A stretch of 51,249 nucleotides of DNA from Larkinella arboricola. Its GTDB lineage: Bacteria > Bacteroidota > Bacteroidia > Cytophagales > Spirosomataceae. The stretch lies in assembly GCF_003259745.1 (NCBI RefSeq), contig NZ_QLMC01000006.1:1-51249 (forward strand). The letters are read 5' to 3'. The notes beneath the pieces were generated by a model. It made no database searches. It was not told the origin of the DNA and saw only the letters and a list, made by a program, of their open reading frames with translations. A program made the position numbers and the translations under genes. How positions within the stretch are numbered: the stretch's first letter is position 1; each line of letters opens with the position of its first letter. Shown piece after piece: positions 11,953 through 22,441 of the stretch.

Positions 11953-12414
11953 TTACTTTTTCGCACCGTACTCTTCATCCGTTACCCGTTTAAACCAAAT
12001 GGTTTTTCCTTTTGCCGGGCTGGTCGCCAGGTAGGTAACGCCACGGGTTGGGGTAGCCCCGTGCCAATGCTCCACACCCGGTTGACATTTTACTAACTCC
12101 CCTTTACGGACGGTTTGTCGGGGCTTCCCCCGCTCCTGGTAATAGCCTTCCCCGTCGGTAAACAGAAGGATTTGTCCACCGGGATGGGAATGCCAGTCGA
12201 GTCGAGCACCCGGGGCAAAAACGGCCTGCGCAATGCTGAACGTGAAAGTGCTGTCATGACCGCTAACCTCGCTTAGCCAGACATCGCCCACGTGAGTTTT
12301 GGTGGTTGCTAATTCCCCTTTGGGAAAGATTGGTGCGTTTTGTGCCATCGCCTGCGACGACAGTACGCTTAGGACCCCAAAAAGGATCAGTTTATGAATA
12401 CGTCTGATTGTCAT
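11953..12414 (-). CDS. Secreted cupin-domain protein
   Basis: A 153-residue exported cupin with a signal peptide ending in QAMAQ. The metal-binding residues are His75 and His77 (DWHSHPGG) and His117 and His119 (EHWHGA). It is a paralogue of the cupin at 5564: both have the IFPKG start, the YYQERGKP turn, the HWHGA motif and a C-terminal VTDEEY or VSDKEY. Two copies of the same cupin in one operon suggest two steps or two related substrates. Substrate unknown. Confidence 0.85.
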   Translation of the reverse strand: MTIRRIHKLILFGVLSVLSSQAMAQNAPIFPKGELATTKTHVGDVWLSEVSGHDSTFTFSIAQAVFAPGARLDWHSHPGGQILLFTDGEGYYQERGKPRQTVRKGELVKCQPGVEHWHGATPTRGVTYLATSPAKGKTIWFKRVTDEEYGAKK

Positions 12415-12518
12415 TGTCGTGGTGTTTTATAAAGTCTAAGCTGCGCCCCAGCCAGTTGGCCTTCGCCGGGTTGCAGGGATCGACACAAGAGCCCCGCTTC
12501 CGTTTCTTGATGGCTTTT

Positions 12519-13655
12519 TTAGTTGAGGTTCTTGCCGAAAAAATCAGTTAGCTTCGTTACGGCCTGTTCTACGTATGGAGGCTTCCAGTAGCTTTGTATA
12601 TGGGTGGCTCCGTCAAGGAAGAAAAGTTCTTTACTTTTTGCCCCGGTTGCTTTCCCAAACGCTTCATCGGTCATGTATTTTGTATCGGCTTTGCTGCCAA
12701 CGATCATCAACAGGGGTTGATTGATCAACTCCATGTTGGTGGTGGCATCCCAACTCATTAAGTCGAGCAGGCTGCTTCGGGTGTAGAGGAACGTTGAATT
12801 GGGGTGGGCGTGCGTTCGATAATAGTATACGTAGCCTTCGCGGTAGAGATCGGTGGGCGTTTTCGCAATTTCTTCATCGGTTATGCTGGCTACACCCGCA
12901 TACAGGATTTCACCACCGGCTGCTTCCTGGGCACGGGCATCCGAGGCTTGCTTTAAGCGTTCCTGGATTGTCGCTACCTGGGAGTTCTGAAAGCCATTGC
13001 GTCTAACCTCACCGGAGTTAAACATGCTCAAGGTGGCGACGGCTTTAAAACGCTTGTCCGATTGAGCTGCTGTTAAGGTATACCCACCACCCCCGCAGAT
13101 ACCCAATACCCCTAAACGGCTTGCATCAACTCCGGCATACTGGGTAATAAAGTCAGCCATACCATGAATATCGTCAATGCGGCTGGCGGGTTTATCGGTA
13201 TGTCGTGGCTCCCCACCGCTGGCTCCCTGGTAGGCAGCATCGGCAGCAAGGGTAATATAACCCGCTTCGGCCAACCGCTGTGCGTACAATCCTGCGGTCT
13301 GCTCTTTTATGCCGCCATTCGGATGCGCTATGACTACGGCCGGAAACTTCTTTGACCCATCGTAAGTGGCCGGTGTGTACACATTGGCCGCAATGTCGAT
13401 CCCGTTGAGTTTATACCTCACCGGGTGGATGGCTACTTTACCGCTTTCATTTTTGGTAATGGCTCCTTGGTACACCAGCGTCCAGGGATTTTGTCCATAT
13501 CGCTGCTGAACGGATGTTTCTTTTGAAGGGGTTAACTGCTGAACGCCATGGCCATTTTTTGCTATTCCCAGGCGACTTAGGGCTTGTGCTTTCACCGAAT
13601 TATGGGTGGCTGTTGATAGCGTTAATGCGATTAGTAAGAAGGCTATCGTTTTCAT
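12519..13655 (-). CDS. Secreted dienelactone-hydrolase-like alpha/beta hydrolase
   Basis: A 378-residue exported alpha/beta hydrolase. The nucleophile elbow reads GICGGGGYTL, placing a cysteine where most relatives have serine, as in dienelactone hydrolase. The oxyanion region is VVIAHPNGG, a candidate acid is in VGSKADTKYM, and the histidine is in GATHIQSYW. The start was moved from an upstream in-frame codon at 13862 to the ATG at 13655: it opens into a signal peptide (MKTIAFLLIALTLSTA), while the longer reading would overlap the aldo/keto reductase by 113 bp and adds only arginine- and proline-rich filler. Confidence 0.88.
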   Translation of the reverse strand: MKTIAFLLIALTLSTATHNSVKAQALSRLGIAKNGHGVQQLTPSKETSVQQRYGQNPWTLVYQGAITKNESGKVAIHPVRYKLNGIDIAANVYTPATYDGSKKFPAVVIAHPNGGIKEQTAGLYAQRLAEAGYITLAADAAYQGASGGEPRHTDKPASRIDDIHGMADFITQYAGVDASRLGVLGICGGGGYTLTAAQSDKRFKAVATLSMFNSGEVRRNGFQNSQVATIQERLKQASDARAQEAAGGEILYAGVASITDEEIAKTPTDLYREGYVYYYRTHAHPNSTFLYTRSSLLDLMSWDATTNMELINQPLLMIVGSKADTKYMTDEAFGKATGAKSKELFFLDGATHIQSYWKPPYVEQAVTKLTDFFGKNLN

Positions 13656-13749
13656 TTTCTTAGGTTTTAATGGGTTACTCCGAAGTCCATTCAGCCCGTT
13701 TGGTTGAACGGACTTCGTTACATTTTGCCGACTTGATCTTGAAAGCGCG

Positions 13750-14607
<858 letters not shown>

Positions 14608-14621
14608 TTAACGTTGACAGG

Positions 14622-14690
14622 ACAAAGGTCCCCCTATTTCTTCGCCCAAATGGTATACAGATTACGGGAGTTACTACCAATATTCCTGAT
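14622..14690 (-). promoter_or_regulatory. AraC-type operator plus promoter, copy B
   Basis: Half-sites ATTACGGGA (14661-14669) and ATTCCTGAT (14682-14690) are 21 bp apart, preceded by GGTATACAG (14652-14660) and separated by GTTACTACCAAT. On the minus strand, 20 bases after the GGTATACAG block, comes GGACCTTTGT (14631-14622), a TAnnTTTG-like box. The start of the first operon gene is only about 20 bp farther on. This copy lies between the operon and the AraC regulator gene, so it may also influence the regulator. Confidence 0.8.
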
Positions 14691-14727
14691 TTGGATCTAT
14701 CCAACTGGCAGAGTAGTAGGAAAGCGG

Positions 14728-14735
14728 TATTTTTG
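14728..14735 (+). promoter_or_regulatory. -7 box of the AraC-family gene
   Basis: TATTTTTG matches the Bacteroidota -7 consensus TAnnTTTG at every fixed position and lies 21 bp before the ATG at 14757. No clear TTTG at the -33 position was found. Its distance from operator copy B (14690) is 37 bp, so the same protein could autoregulate. Confidence 0.55.
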
Positions 14736-14756
14736 AATAGATAAACCAAGCGCACT

Positions 14757-15659
14757 ATGGATACGCTGCGACGATTTGAGACCATCAGCGATTACAACGC
14801 CTTCAATAACAATGAAACCCTACATCCCCTGGTTAGTGTAGTGGATTTGTCCAAGGCGGCTCCCCGCCAGGGTTCCCGTATGTATTTTGGCTTTTACACC
14901 GTCTTCTTAAAAGAGGTAAAATGCGGGGATTTAGTGTATGGCCGGCATACGTATGATTACCAGGAAGGAACGCTGGTTTTTCTGGCACCGGGCCAGGTAG
15001 CGGGCATGAATAGCAATGGCGAAACCTATCAGCCCAAAGGCTACGCACTGGTCTTTCACCCCGATTTGATTCATGGTACGGCCCTGGGGCGGCATATTCA
15101 GGACTATACGTTCTTCGGATACCAATCCTTCGAGGCCCTGCACCTATCAAGCCGCGAACGGGACATTGTGCTGGATTGCTTTGCCAAGATTCAATACGAG
15201 CTGGAACACGCCATTGACAAGCATAGCAAACGGTTGATTGTATCCAACATCGAACTATTTCTGAACTACTGCACCCGGTTTTACGACCGCCAGTTTATCA
15301 CCCGTAATCATGTACATGAGGGGGTTTTGGAGCGGTTTGAGCAGTTGCTCAACGAGTACTTTCAGTCGGACAAACCGCAGCTGATCGGGTTACCTTCGGT
15401 AGCCTATTGTGCCGGGGAGTTAAACCTGTCAGCCAATTACTTTGGCGATCTGGTCAAAAAAGAAACTGGCAAAACAGCGCAGGAATACATTCAGGCGAAA
15501 GTCATCGATGTGGCGAAAGAACGAATCTTCGATCAAAGCAAATCCGTTAGCCAAATCGCCTATGAGTTAGGATTTAAGTATCCCCAGCACTTCAATCGCT
15601 TATTTAAACAACGCGTTGGCGAATCGCCTAATGAGTACCGGATGCTGCATAACAATTAA
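14757..15659 (+). CDS. AraC-family transcriptional regulator
   Basis: A 300-residue DNA-binding regulator. The N-terminal approximately 180 residues form a cupin-like sensory domain (FLAPGQVAGMNSNGE, GYALVFHPDLIHG). The C-terminal approximately 105 residues carry the two AraC helix-turn-helices: LSANYFGDLVKKETGKTAQEY and VSQIAYELGFKYPQHFNRLF (the first quoted from its core LSANYFGDLVKKETG), with the signature RVGESPNEYR at the end. It is divergent from the eleven-gene operon, with operator copy B between them. AraC monomers bind direct half-sites about 21 bp apart, which fits the three composite sites in this window. It is the natural candidate activator; the inducer is unknown. Confidence 0.95.
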   Translation: MDTLRRFETISDYNAFNNNETLHPLVSVVDLSKAAPRQGSRMYFGFYTVFLKEVKCGDLVYGRHTYDYQEGTLVFLAPGQVAGMNSNGETYQPKGYALVFHPDLIHGTALGRHIQDYTFFGYQSFEALHLSSRERDIVLDCFAKIQYELEHAIDKHSKRLIVSNIELFLNYCTRFYDRQFITRNHVHEGVLERFEQLLNEYFQSDKPQLIGLPSVAYCAGELNLSANYFGDLVKKETGKTAQEYIQAKVIDVAKERIFDQSKSVSQIAYELGFKYPQHFNRLFKQRVGESPNEYRMLHNN

Positions 15660-15773
15660 TCACCTGTAGTTTTCCGGTAAATAGTACTTGTTGCCTAAGC
15701 CAATCATCTATGATGAAAAGAATGATTTCACCCGCTAAGTACGCTGGTCGATTTCGGCTGATTTGGGGCTGAC

Positions 15774-15821
15774 ATGAATGGGTCCTGCTAAGCAAAAAAG
15801 TGCTTAGCAGGACCCATTCAT
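15774..15821. terminator. Bidirectional hairpin terminator
   Basis: A perfect 21-bp inverted repeat (15774-15794 and 15801-15821, core GGGTCCTGCTAAGCA) with an AAAAAG loop. It lies between convergent genes ending at 15659 (+) and 15848 (-) and is followed by a short TATTTT on the plus side. Confidence 0.85.
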
Positions 15822-15847
15822 ATTTTAGGTAACGGAGAACTTGGCCC

Positions 15848-17110
15848 CTATCGTCTATCAATCCGATATAACCTACCGCCGTCGGTAATGGCGTACAAAG
15901 CTCCATCCGACCCCTGCGTTATATCCCGAAAACGCTGACCCTCACCCACGAGCAGTCGTTCTTCACCGACAACGCGGTTATTTTCGATCACCAGCCGAAC
16001 AATGTGCATGCCACTCAATGCACCGATAAAGAGGTTATTTCGCCATTCGGGAATTCGATCACTGCTATAGAAGGTCATGCCACTGGGTGATACAACCGGG
16101 TCCCAGTAATAAACGGGTTGCTCGAGCCCTTCCCCTTGTTGAATCCCTTCTCCTACCCGGCTTCCACTGTATTCAAGACCATACGTGATAGTTGGCCAGC
16201 CGTAGTTGGCTCCGGGTTGAATGCGATTGAGTTCATCTCCCCCTCGTGGGCCATGTTCGCTTTGCCACACCTCTCCCGTCACTGGATGAATGGCCAGCCC
16301 CTGCGGGTTTCGGTGTCCATAGGTATACAATTCAGGGCGAGCGCCCGCCTGGGTGGCGAGGGGATTGTCAGCAACGGGCAAACCCTCATTGGTAATGCGA
16401 ACAATTTTACCCAGCCCGGAACTAAGCGATTGCGCCTGAAACCGGATCGCGTTATCGGCCCTCTCCCCCGTGCTAATCAAGAGGTATCCCGCCGGATCGA
16501 TAACAAGGCGACCGCCATAATGCGCCGTGCCCCGGTAAGCCGGTAAAGCGCGGTGGATGACCCTTACGGCTTCGAACCGGGTTTCATCCGGCGACAGTTG
16601 TCCTTTGGCCACCGCCGTTAGATTGCCTTCCGAAGTGGATTCCGAAAATACCCAGTAAATGGTTCGGTTGGTCGCAAATGCCGGATCAACGCGCACGCCC
16701 AACAGCCCGCCCTGGCCCGCTGGATTAACGGTCAGAATACCGGAGATGGGTTCTCCCAGTTGCCCCGTTGTGGTGGCAATGCGCATAGTACCGGCTTTTT
16801 CCGTGATCAGCAGTCGGCCATCTGGCATATTGGTGATGCCCCAGGGACTTCTGAGTGCTGTCGTCAGGACGCGGCTCTCATAGTCGGTGGTGGTGCGGAC
16901 CCCAGCCGTTCGGGTTTGTCCCGCAAAAGCAGGGCTATAATTGGTATTGGGTGGACTGGCTTCGACGGGGGACGTACCGGTGGTCGGTGTACCACTACCG
17001 GGAGGCGTTGTACCGGTAGTGGGAGACGTTGGCGTATCCATTACATTCGATTTACAGGAAGCCAGTGACAGCACCGTGCTGGCGATACTAATCAGCAGTT
17101 GATTTTTCAT
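15848..17110 (-). CDS. PQQ-dependent glucose/sorbosone dehydrogenase-like lipoprotein
   Basis: A 420-residue exported six-bladed propeller of the GSDH family (soluble aldose sugar dehydrogenase type), expected to oxidise sugars or other alcohols/aldehydes with PQQ. The lipobox is SLASC (Cys19), followed by a Pro/Thr/Gly-rich tether (about 24-50). Visible signs are LRSPWGITNMPDGRLLITEK, GGRLVIDPAGYLLISTGER, YTYGHRNPQGLAIHP, and WQSEHGPRGGDELNRI, where the histidine of SEHGPRGGDE is near the PQQ site in relatives. No PQQ biosynthesis genes are in the window. It lies about 80 bp after the carboxylesterase and probably shares its operator-C promoter. Confidence 0.93.
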   Translation of the reverse strand: MKNQLLISIASTVLSLASCKSNVMDTPTSPTTGTTPPGSGTPTTGTSPVEASPPNTNYSPAFAGQTRTAGVRTTTDYESRVLTTALRSPWGITNMPDGRLLITEKAGTMRIATTTGQLGEPISGILTVNPAGQGGLLGVRVDPAFATNRTIYWVFSESTSEGNLTAVAKGQLSPDETRFEAVRVIHRALPAYRGTAHYGGRLVIDPAGYLLISTGERADNAIRFQAQSLSSGLGKIVRITNEGLPVADNPLATQAGARPELYTYGHRNPQGLAIHPVTGEVWQSEHGPRGGDELNRIQPGANYGWPTITYGLEYSGSRVGEGIQQGEGLEQPVYYWDPVVSPSGMTFYSSDRIPEWRNNLFIGALSGMHIVRLVIENNRVVGEERLLVGEGQRFRDITQGSDGALYAITDGGRLYRIDRR

Positions 17111-17189
17111 AGCCCGTGTATGGTTAGCGTCTATTAATTGGTATTACGCTGAAGTAGCGTCTCAAGCTAGTATGGCTGCATACGTTCCG

Positions 17190-18785
17190 TTAATTGGTCT
17201 TGGCTGGCTGAGCGGCTTTCTCCATCACATCCAACCTGGCTTTTCGTCCATCGGAGGTATTAGCCGCCGATCCATCTTGTTTAAACTCGAAGACCTCATT
17301 CTTTTTTGGGTCAAAAACGGGCCAGATCGGGAGTCCCTGGCCATTAGGATCGCCGGTCTTGGCAAAGTTTACCCAGTAAGTGTTTATGATCTTAGCCACC
17401 TCTTTGTCTTTCGGGGTGGCCGTGAAACCATTTCGGTCGACAAGGTTGTCGAACACGTACGGAATTTCCGATGCGTGCGCTGCCCCAAACCGCATCCTTT
17501 CCTGCATGGAAGGGGAAACATAGGAAAAAAGATATAGGTAGGCGGGAGCACCTTTGGCGACAAAGGCTTTGGCCGTAAAACGGGCTGGCTCGGCCCATAC
17601 TTTATCGGTGTTAATCAGGGTGAGCGTTTTGGCAAAATCCGTGTTTCCATCCAGATCATAGGCTGCCTTTAGCTTGTCCTTCACTCTTTCGTACTGGGCA
17701 AGCAATTCGTCCTTCGAGCGGGCATTGACAAAACCCGCCGGCACTTCGGCACTGTTGGATCCAATAATTAACGGAATCCGCGGTGCCTTTCCATTGGTAT
17801 AAGCTCTCTCGGCCGTCTCTACCACCAATTTTCCATCGAGAATTGGGCCCGGATACGTTGGGAGACCTCCGGGTCCCGCCGTTTCCTGCCCGTCATCCAC
17901 AATTTCAGCGGCACTCAGCGCCCGCAGTTTGGCCAGTGCAGCGACATCAGTCCCCTCGATGGCATAGCGCCGGGCGAAGTTGACGCCGATGGTTTGAGCC
18001 GAAACGGGATAGTTTGCATCCGTATTGTCTTTGCTCATCGGTCGCCCGGTAAGCACACCATCCCGACCGCCACCGGATTCGATAATCGCTTTATGGAAGA
18101 GCCCTTTTGCTGCGGGGATGGTCAGCAGCGATTGAACCGAGACACCACCCGCCGATTCCCCAAACAAGGTTACGTTGCTCGCATCGCCCCCAAACTGAGC
18201 AATGTTTTGCTGAATCCATTGCAGGGCAGCGATCTGATCTAAGTAGGCATAGTTACCCTTAGGCTCAGCCGGATTCTCCTGAGTCAGGGCGGGGAAGGCG
18301 AAAAAACCCAGACGTCCCAACCGGTAGTTAATGGACACGAGTAGAACGCCTTGTTTTGCAAACGCAGCTCCTGAAAAATCGGGACCACCCCCACTACCGA
18401 ACACGAAGGCCCCACCGTGAATCCAAACCATCACCGGAAGTTTTGATCCCACGCTGGCACTAGCCGGTCGCCATACATTCAGAAATAGGCAATCCTCAGA
18501 CGAGTTTTTTGACATGCCGGAGCCGCGAGGAAAGCCCGCCTGCGGGCAATCCGCACAAAATTTCGTGGCGTCGCGTTCGCCGGTCCAGGCGGCCACCGGT
18601 TGGGGTGGCCGCCAACGATTGGCCCCAACCGGTGGCGCAGCATACGGAATACCTCTGAAGATGGAGACATCTCCTTCCGTTACCCCGCGCACGACACCGG
18701 AAGCGGTACGAACTACAGGTGCTGTTGGCTGTGCCTGCAAAGCGTGGGTGATCAGGAAGGCAATTCCCAGAATTATTTTTTTCAC
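17190..18785 (-). CDS. Secreted type-B carboxylesterase
   Basis: An exported serine carboxylesterase of the COesterase family, 531 residues from the chosen start. The nucleophile is in [11 protein letters not shown], the oxyanion loop is [13 protein letters not shown], the acid is probably the glutamate in SNSAEVPAG, and the histidine is in [23 protein letters not shown] is the family's disulfide and structural motif. A GTG at 18785 is preferred because it opens directly into a signal peptide ([19 protein letters not shown]) and is preceded by GGAG at proper spacing. An in-frame ATG at 18833 would add 16 residues. Composite operator C lies about 110 bp upstream. Confidence 0.9.
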   Translation of the reverse strand: MKKIILGIAFLITHALQAQPTAPVVRTASGVVRGVTEGDVSIFRGIPYAAPPVGANRWRPPQPVAAWTGERDATKFCADCPQAGFPRGSGMSKNSSEDCLFLNVWRPASASVGSKLPVMVWIHGGAFVFGSGGGPDFSGAAFAKQGVLLVSINYRLGRLGFFAFPALTQENPAEPKGNYAYLDQIAALQWIQQNIAQFGGDASNVTLFGESAGGVSVQSLLTIPAAKGLFHKAIIESGGGRDGVLTGRPMSKDNTDANYPVSAQTIGVNFARRYAIEGTDVAALAKLRALSAAEIVDDGQETAGPGGLPTYPGPILDGKLVVETAERAYTNGKAPRIPLIIGSNSAEVPAGFVNARSKDELLAQYERVKDKLKAAYDLDGNTDFAKTLTLINTDKVWAEPARFTAKAFVAKGAPAYLYLFSYVSPSMQERMRFGAAHASEIPYVFDNLVDRNGFTATPKDKEVAKIINTYWVNFAKTGDPNGQGLPIWPVFDPKKNEVFEFKQDGSAANTSDGRKARLDVMEKAAQPAKTN

Positions 18786-18893
18786 GGTGCTCCAGTTTAG
18801 ATGAGTTCGTTGTTGTAGGCAAACACAATTCACGCCGATAAGCCCTTAATAAGCCATACCTGTTTAGACTTAAACGGCCGATTATGCTCCTTA

Positions 18894-18962
18894 ACAAAGG
18901 TCCCGTGTATTGGTGTATTGAAGGGTATACAGATTACGGGAGTTACTACCATTATTACTGAT
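18894..18962 (-). promoter_or_regulatory. AraC-type operator plus promoter, copy C
   Basis: Half-sites ATTACGGGA (18933-18941) and ATTACTGAT (18954-18962) are 21 bp apart, preceded by GGTATACAG (18924-18932) and separated by GTTACTACCATT. On the minus strand, 20 bases farther on, comes GGACCTTTGT (18903-18894). The geometry equals copies A and B. It would drive the carboxylesterase and sorbosone-dehydrogenase-like pair. The remaining bases to 19197 show nothing recognisable. Confidence 0.8.
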
Positions 18963-19197
18963 CGCGTCGGGCAATTCACACTGTTTACTCTTAAAATCTT
19001 CTTACATCTGGAGTACAGCTACGCTACATTAATTAACGCTATTTGTTTATAACTGATCGAATTTTTGAACGGTCATGTTGACCCTTTACAGGGTGTGAAT
19101 GGGGAGGGAAAAATTGTTGGATCAGAAAGCCATGCTTTTGTGACAAATTTAGTTGAGAAGGTAATAATAAGAAGCAAATTGGCTGGCTCAACCTACT

Positions 19198-22100
19198 TTA
19201 AAGCGCATTGTGTTTACTGGGCGGATAACCATAGTGTTCCTGGAACAGCTTGCTGAAGTAGGATTGCGAGTTATAACCCAACGCTTGGGCAACCTGAGCC
19301 ACGTTCAACTTGCCTTCCTGTAGTAAAACCACGGCCTGGCTCATTCGCACACTATGAATAAAACTCGTGGTATTCATGTTGGTTAAAGCCGTCAGTTTAC
19401 GGTGGAGTTGCGCCCGGCTCATGCCAGCCTGCTGGCTCAACCAGTCGACATCTACCTGCTCGTCGGTTAGATGGGCCAGAATCTGGGTTCGTAGCCGGGC
19501 CAAGAAACGCTCTTCTTTCTCCAGCCGCGGATTGGGCGATTGTTCCGCCTGACCCGTCTTCTTTTCCGACGTGAGCTGCCGTTGCCAGTTCTGACGGGTA
19601 CGCAGCGAGTTGCCAATACGCAGGATGAGTTCTTCTACGCTAAAGGGTTTGCTCAGGTAGTCGTCGGCCCCAGCGCCGAGTCCTTTCAGTCGGCTATCAT
19701 AGGAAGACCGGGCTGTCAGCAGTACGATCGGAATGTGGCTCGTTCGCTCGTCCGCTTTTAACCGCTCAACCAGTTCGTAGCCGTCTAACTCGGGCATCAT
19801 CACATCACTCACAATCAGGTCAGGCACTTCTGCCAGGGCTTGCTCCAAACCCTGCCGACCGTTATCAGCCGTGATCACCCGGTAATGAGCCATGAGCGAT
19901 TCTTTCAAAAACAGGCGTAGTTCGGGGTTGTCTTCTACAACCAGCACTAAGGGCCAGCTTGCTTCCTGGGGAAAAGCCTGGTCGGGGATTGCTTTCAGCA
20001 CCGGAGGAGTGGCGGGTAATGAAGTCTGCTGAAAGAACCCGTTTGGCTCATCCACGGTTGCCTGGTCAGCCTCTGTGGCTGGGATGAGCGGTAGCGTTAG
20101 GGTGAACACGCTACCCCGACCCACCGAACTCTCCACCTCAATGGTGCCCCCCAGCCACTGGGTCAGTTCTTTCACGAGCGCCAGCCCAATGCCCGTGCCC
20201 GAGTAAGCACGGGTGGAGGAGCTGTCGACCTGGTAGAAACGGTCAAATAAGCGCGCCAAATGCTCGGCTGGAATACCCATTCCCGTATCCGCTACCCGAA
20301 GCCACAGTACGTGCTGGTCGGTCATCCAACAGTCAATCCGAACGACTCCTTCGGCGGAGGTAAACTTAAGGGCATTCGAGAGCAGGTTATACGTAATCTT
20401 GCCGAGACTATCAGCATCAAAGCGGTAAAGTGACGAGTTCTCCGATTGTGTTATCCAATCGAGGTTAATTTGTCGATGTTGCGCCAGCCCCCTAAACTGG
20501 TCGACCACCTGCCCCACAAAGGCTACCGGGTCACCAACCTGCTCGCGGTGGTCGAGTTTTCCAGCATCAAGTTTGGCCATATCGAGCGTTTGATTAATCA
20601 ACCGCATCAACTGGTGGGCATTATTCCGGATCGACTGGAGGCGATTCTGGTCCGATTCCGCCAGGCGAGAGGGGTTTATGTGCTCAGCAGCATTGAGAAT
20701 AAGGGTCAAAGGGGTGCGCAGTTCGTGGGTGATGTTGGTAAAGAAACGGCTTTTTAATTCATCGAGCTCACGCAGCGTAGCGGCTTCGAACTCCCGGCGG
20801 GAGAGTTCCCGTCGAAGTTTTTGCCGTCTCCTCCCACCTTGCAGGAGTGTTCCGCTCACCAGCCCCACCACCGCCAGCACCAATACCCAGAACCAGCCGG
20901 TTTTCCAGAACAACGGCCGGACGATAATAGTCATCGTTGACACATGCCTGGCCCAGCCCGATGGTTTTGTATATGCATTGAGTACCAGCGTATAGCGGCC
21001 AGCCGACAGTTGATAGGCCACCTGGTTAACCGCGTCCTCGACAACGTTCCAGTTTTGATCATGGCCTTCCAGCCGTATCCGGAAGGCATGTGCCAAGGAT
21101 TGGATAAAGGGCGAAACCCGCAAGCTGATTAAATCCCCGTCCTGCACCGTCAAGGTAGGGTGACCCAGCGAATCCCGGACCAGATAATGGTTCGTACTTG
21201 CTTCTTCCAGCCGGTCCTGATTGACGACTACATCGATGAGATTTAACGATGGAATCGCGTGAATCCGCGTTAGATCGTAGGCCAGTAGGGTTTGACCAGC
21301 CGTTACCCAGAGCCGATGATCCCGTCCGGGATACAGGAAATAAACCCGGTGGCGAAGGTCACTGAATTCCAGTTGCTGTAACTGGCCCTGTCGCGTGTAG
21401 CGAAAGCAGCTGGTATGATTTTTAAAATAGGTATTGCCCTGCCCGTCGTCGAAGAAATCGCGTACTGTCTGGTCGGCATGAAACCGGGAGGGCGTCAATA
21501 CCAGTCGATCGATGTGGCCGCTAGCCGGGTGAATTACATCAACTTCGCTGGGCAATCCGACCAGGATGCTCCCATCCGCCCGGGCATGAATGCCAATCGC
21601 ACGCAGCTCTTTCGAAACGGGTCCGGGCGGACCCAGCCCCTCCCGGTAACGCTTCAGTCGCCGGGTAGGAGGATCATAAGCATACACGGCCAGGTTGGTG
21701 GTGAACCAGATGGTTCCCTGGCGGTCCTGGGTTATCCAGCGAACTCCCTCACCTTCCTGGCTGAAAACTTGCTCGACGGCGTAAGTGCGCGGATTGAAGT
21801 GCAGCAGGCCCGTTCCCCGTTGACCGATCCAAAGGGTCGAATCGGCGGCAGCAAATAGGTAGTTACTGCTGCGGACGGCCAGAAACTCCCGAACGACCCG
21901 GGTGGTGTCGGGGATCCGAATGATTTTATCCTGCTGGGGGTCGATATAGGACAGCCCATTACCCCGACCGAGTTTGCACCAGATGCGACCATCGGGTGAG
22001 GGAACAACGTGAAAGTAATCATCCCCCTGCTTAAAGACCGGATCATGAAAAACTTTAAAATACCGCCCGTCGAAGCGCACCACCCCATCGTTGGTGGCAA

Positions 22101-22272
22101 ACCAGAGGTTTCCACGGTGATCCTGCGTAGCTCCAAATGTATTGAAATTGATGTTTGCCGGCGGGGTATACTGCTCAAGTCGGGCTGGCATGATTTGCTG
22201 GGCCCGAAGCGATGCGCCACTCAACAGAGCAAACAGCAGACAATTCCGAAGGACAGAGCATATAGATGACAT
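19198..22272 (-). CDS. Hybrid two-component sensor/regulator (HTCS), short sensor
   Basis: A 1024-residue one-protein signalling system. In order: signal peptide (to about residue 24), a reduced two-component-regulator propeller (about 40-340; repeats such as DHRGNLWFATNDGVVRFDG and DRQGTIWFTTNLAVYAYDP), a Y_Y_Y domain (about 360-455), one membrane helix (FWVLVLAVVGLVSGTLL), HisKA with the phospho-histidine near residue 516 (FFTNITHELRTPLTLIL), HATPase_c, a receiver with Asp near 823 (DLIVSDVMMPELDG), and an AraC helix-turn-helix (about 930-1024, ending YGYPPSKHNAL). The usual length is about 1300-1400; the propeller here is about 300 residues shorter, as in only one set of blades. It is divergent from the serine hydrolase gene. 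Confidence 0.95.
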   Translation of the reverse strand: MSSICSVLRNCLLFALLSGASLRAQQIMPARLEQYTPPANINFNTFGATQDHRGNLWFATNDGVVRFDGRYFKVFHDPVFKQGDDYFHVVPSPDGRIWCKLGRGNGLSYIDPQQDKIIRIPDTTRVVREFLAVRSSNYLFAAADSTLWIGQRGTGLLHFNPRTYAVEQVFSQEGEGVRWITQDRQGTIWFTTNLAVYAYDPPTRRLKRYREGLGPPGPVSKELRAIGIHARADGSILVGLPSEVDVIHPASGHIDRLVLTPSRFHADQTVRDFFDDGQGNTYFKNHTSCFRYTRQGQLQQLEFSDLRHRVYFLYPGRDHRLWVTAGQTLLAYDLTRIHAIPSLNLIDVVVNQDRLEEASTNHYLVRDSLGHPTLTVQDGDLISLRVSPFIQSLAHAFRIRLEGHDQNWNVVEDAVNQVAYQLSAGRYTLVLNAYTKPSGWARHVSTMTIIVRPLFWKTGWFWVLVLAVVGLVSGTLLQGGRRRQKLRRELSRREFEAATLRELDELKSRFFTNITHELRTPLTLILNAAEHINPSRLAESDQNRLQSIRNNAHQLMRLINQTLDMAKLDAGKLDHREQVGDPVAFVGQVVDQFRGLAQHRQINLDWITQSENSSLYRFDADSLGKITYNLLSNALKFTSAEGVVRIDCWMTDQHVLWLRVADTGMGIPAEHLARLFDRFYQVDSSSTRAYSGTGIGLALVKELTQWLGGTIEVESSVGRGSVFTLTLPLIPATEADQATVDEPNGFFQQTSLPATPPVLKAIPDQAFPQEASWPLVLVVEDNPELRLFLKESLMAHYRVITADNGRQGLEQALAEVPDLIVSDVMMPELDGYELVERLKADERTSHIPIVLLTARSSYDSRLKGLGAGADDYLSKPFSVEELILRIGNSLRTRQNWQRQLTSEKKTGQAEQSPNPRLEKEERFLARLRTQILAHLTDEQVDVDWLSQQAGMSRAQLHRKLTALTNMNTTSFIHSVRMSQAVVLLQEGKLNVAQVAQALGYNSQSYFSKLFQEHYGYPPSKHNAL

Positions 22273-22314
22273 AGGTTCATAATGGAAAGGCCATATTTCA
22301 CCATAATACCTTAA

Positions 22315-22346
22315 AATGCAACAATACTACCAACAATGCAACAATA
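22315..22346. promoter_or_regulatory. Perfect 12-bp direct repeat, probable HTCS operator
   Basis: AATGCAACAATA occurs at 22315-22326 and again at 22335-22346, 20 bp apart, with CTACCAAC between. It lies between the hybrid regulator (start 22272, minus) and the serine hydrolase (start 22442, plus). CACCTTTG at 22375-22382, a near TAnnTTTG box, begins 28 bp after the second half-site, much as in the TTGGCCAA sites near the other hybrid regulator (27 to 28 bp). This suggests it activates the hydrolase and possibly the toxin-like gene. Binding by the adjacent regulator is inferred. Confidence 0.65.
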
Positions 22347-22441
22347 GTGATAGACTTTACCCTCCGCTGTTCTTCACCTTTGTGTGCGAAAGGCGACCGC
22401 CATGACAAGCGGTCGCCGACTTACTTATCCTACTTAAACGT

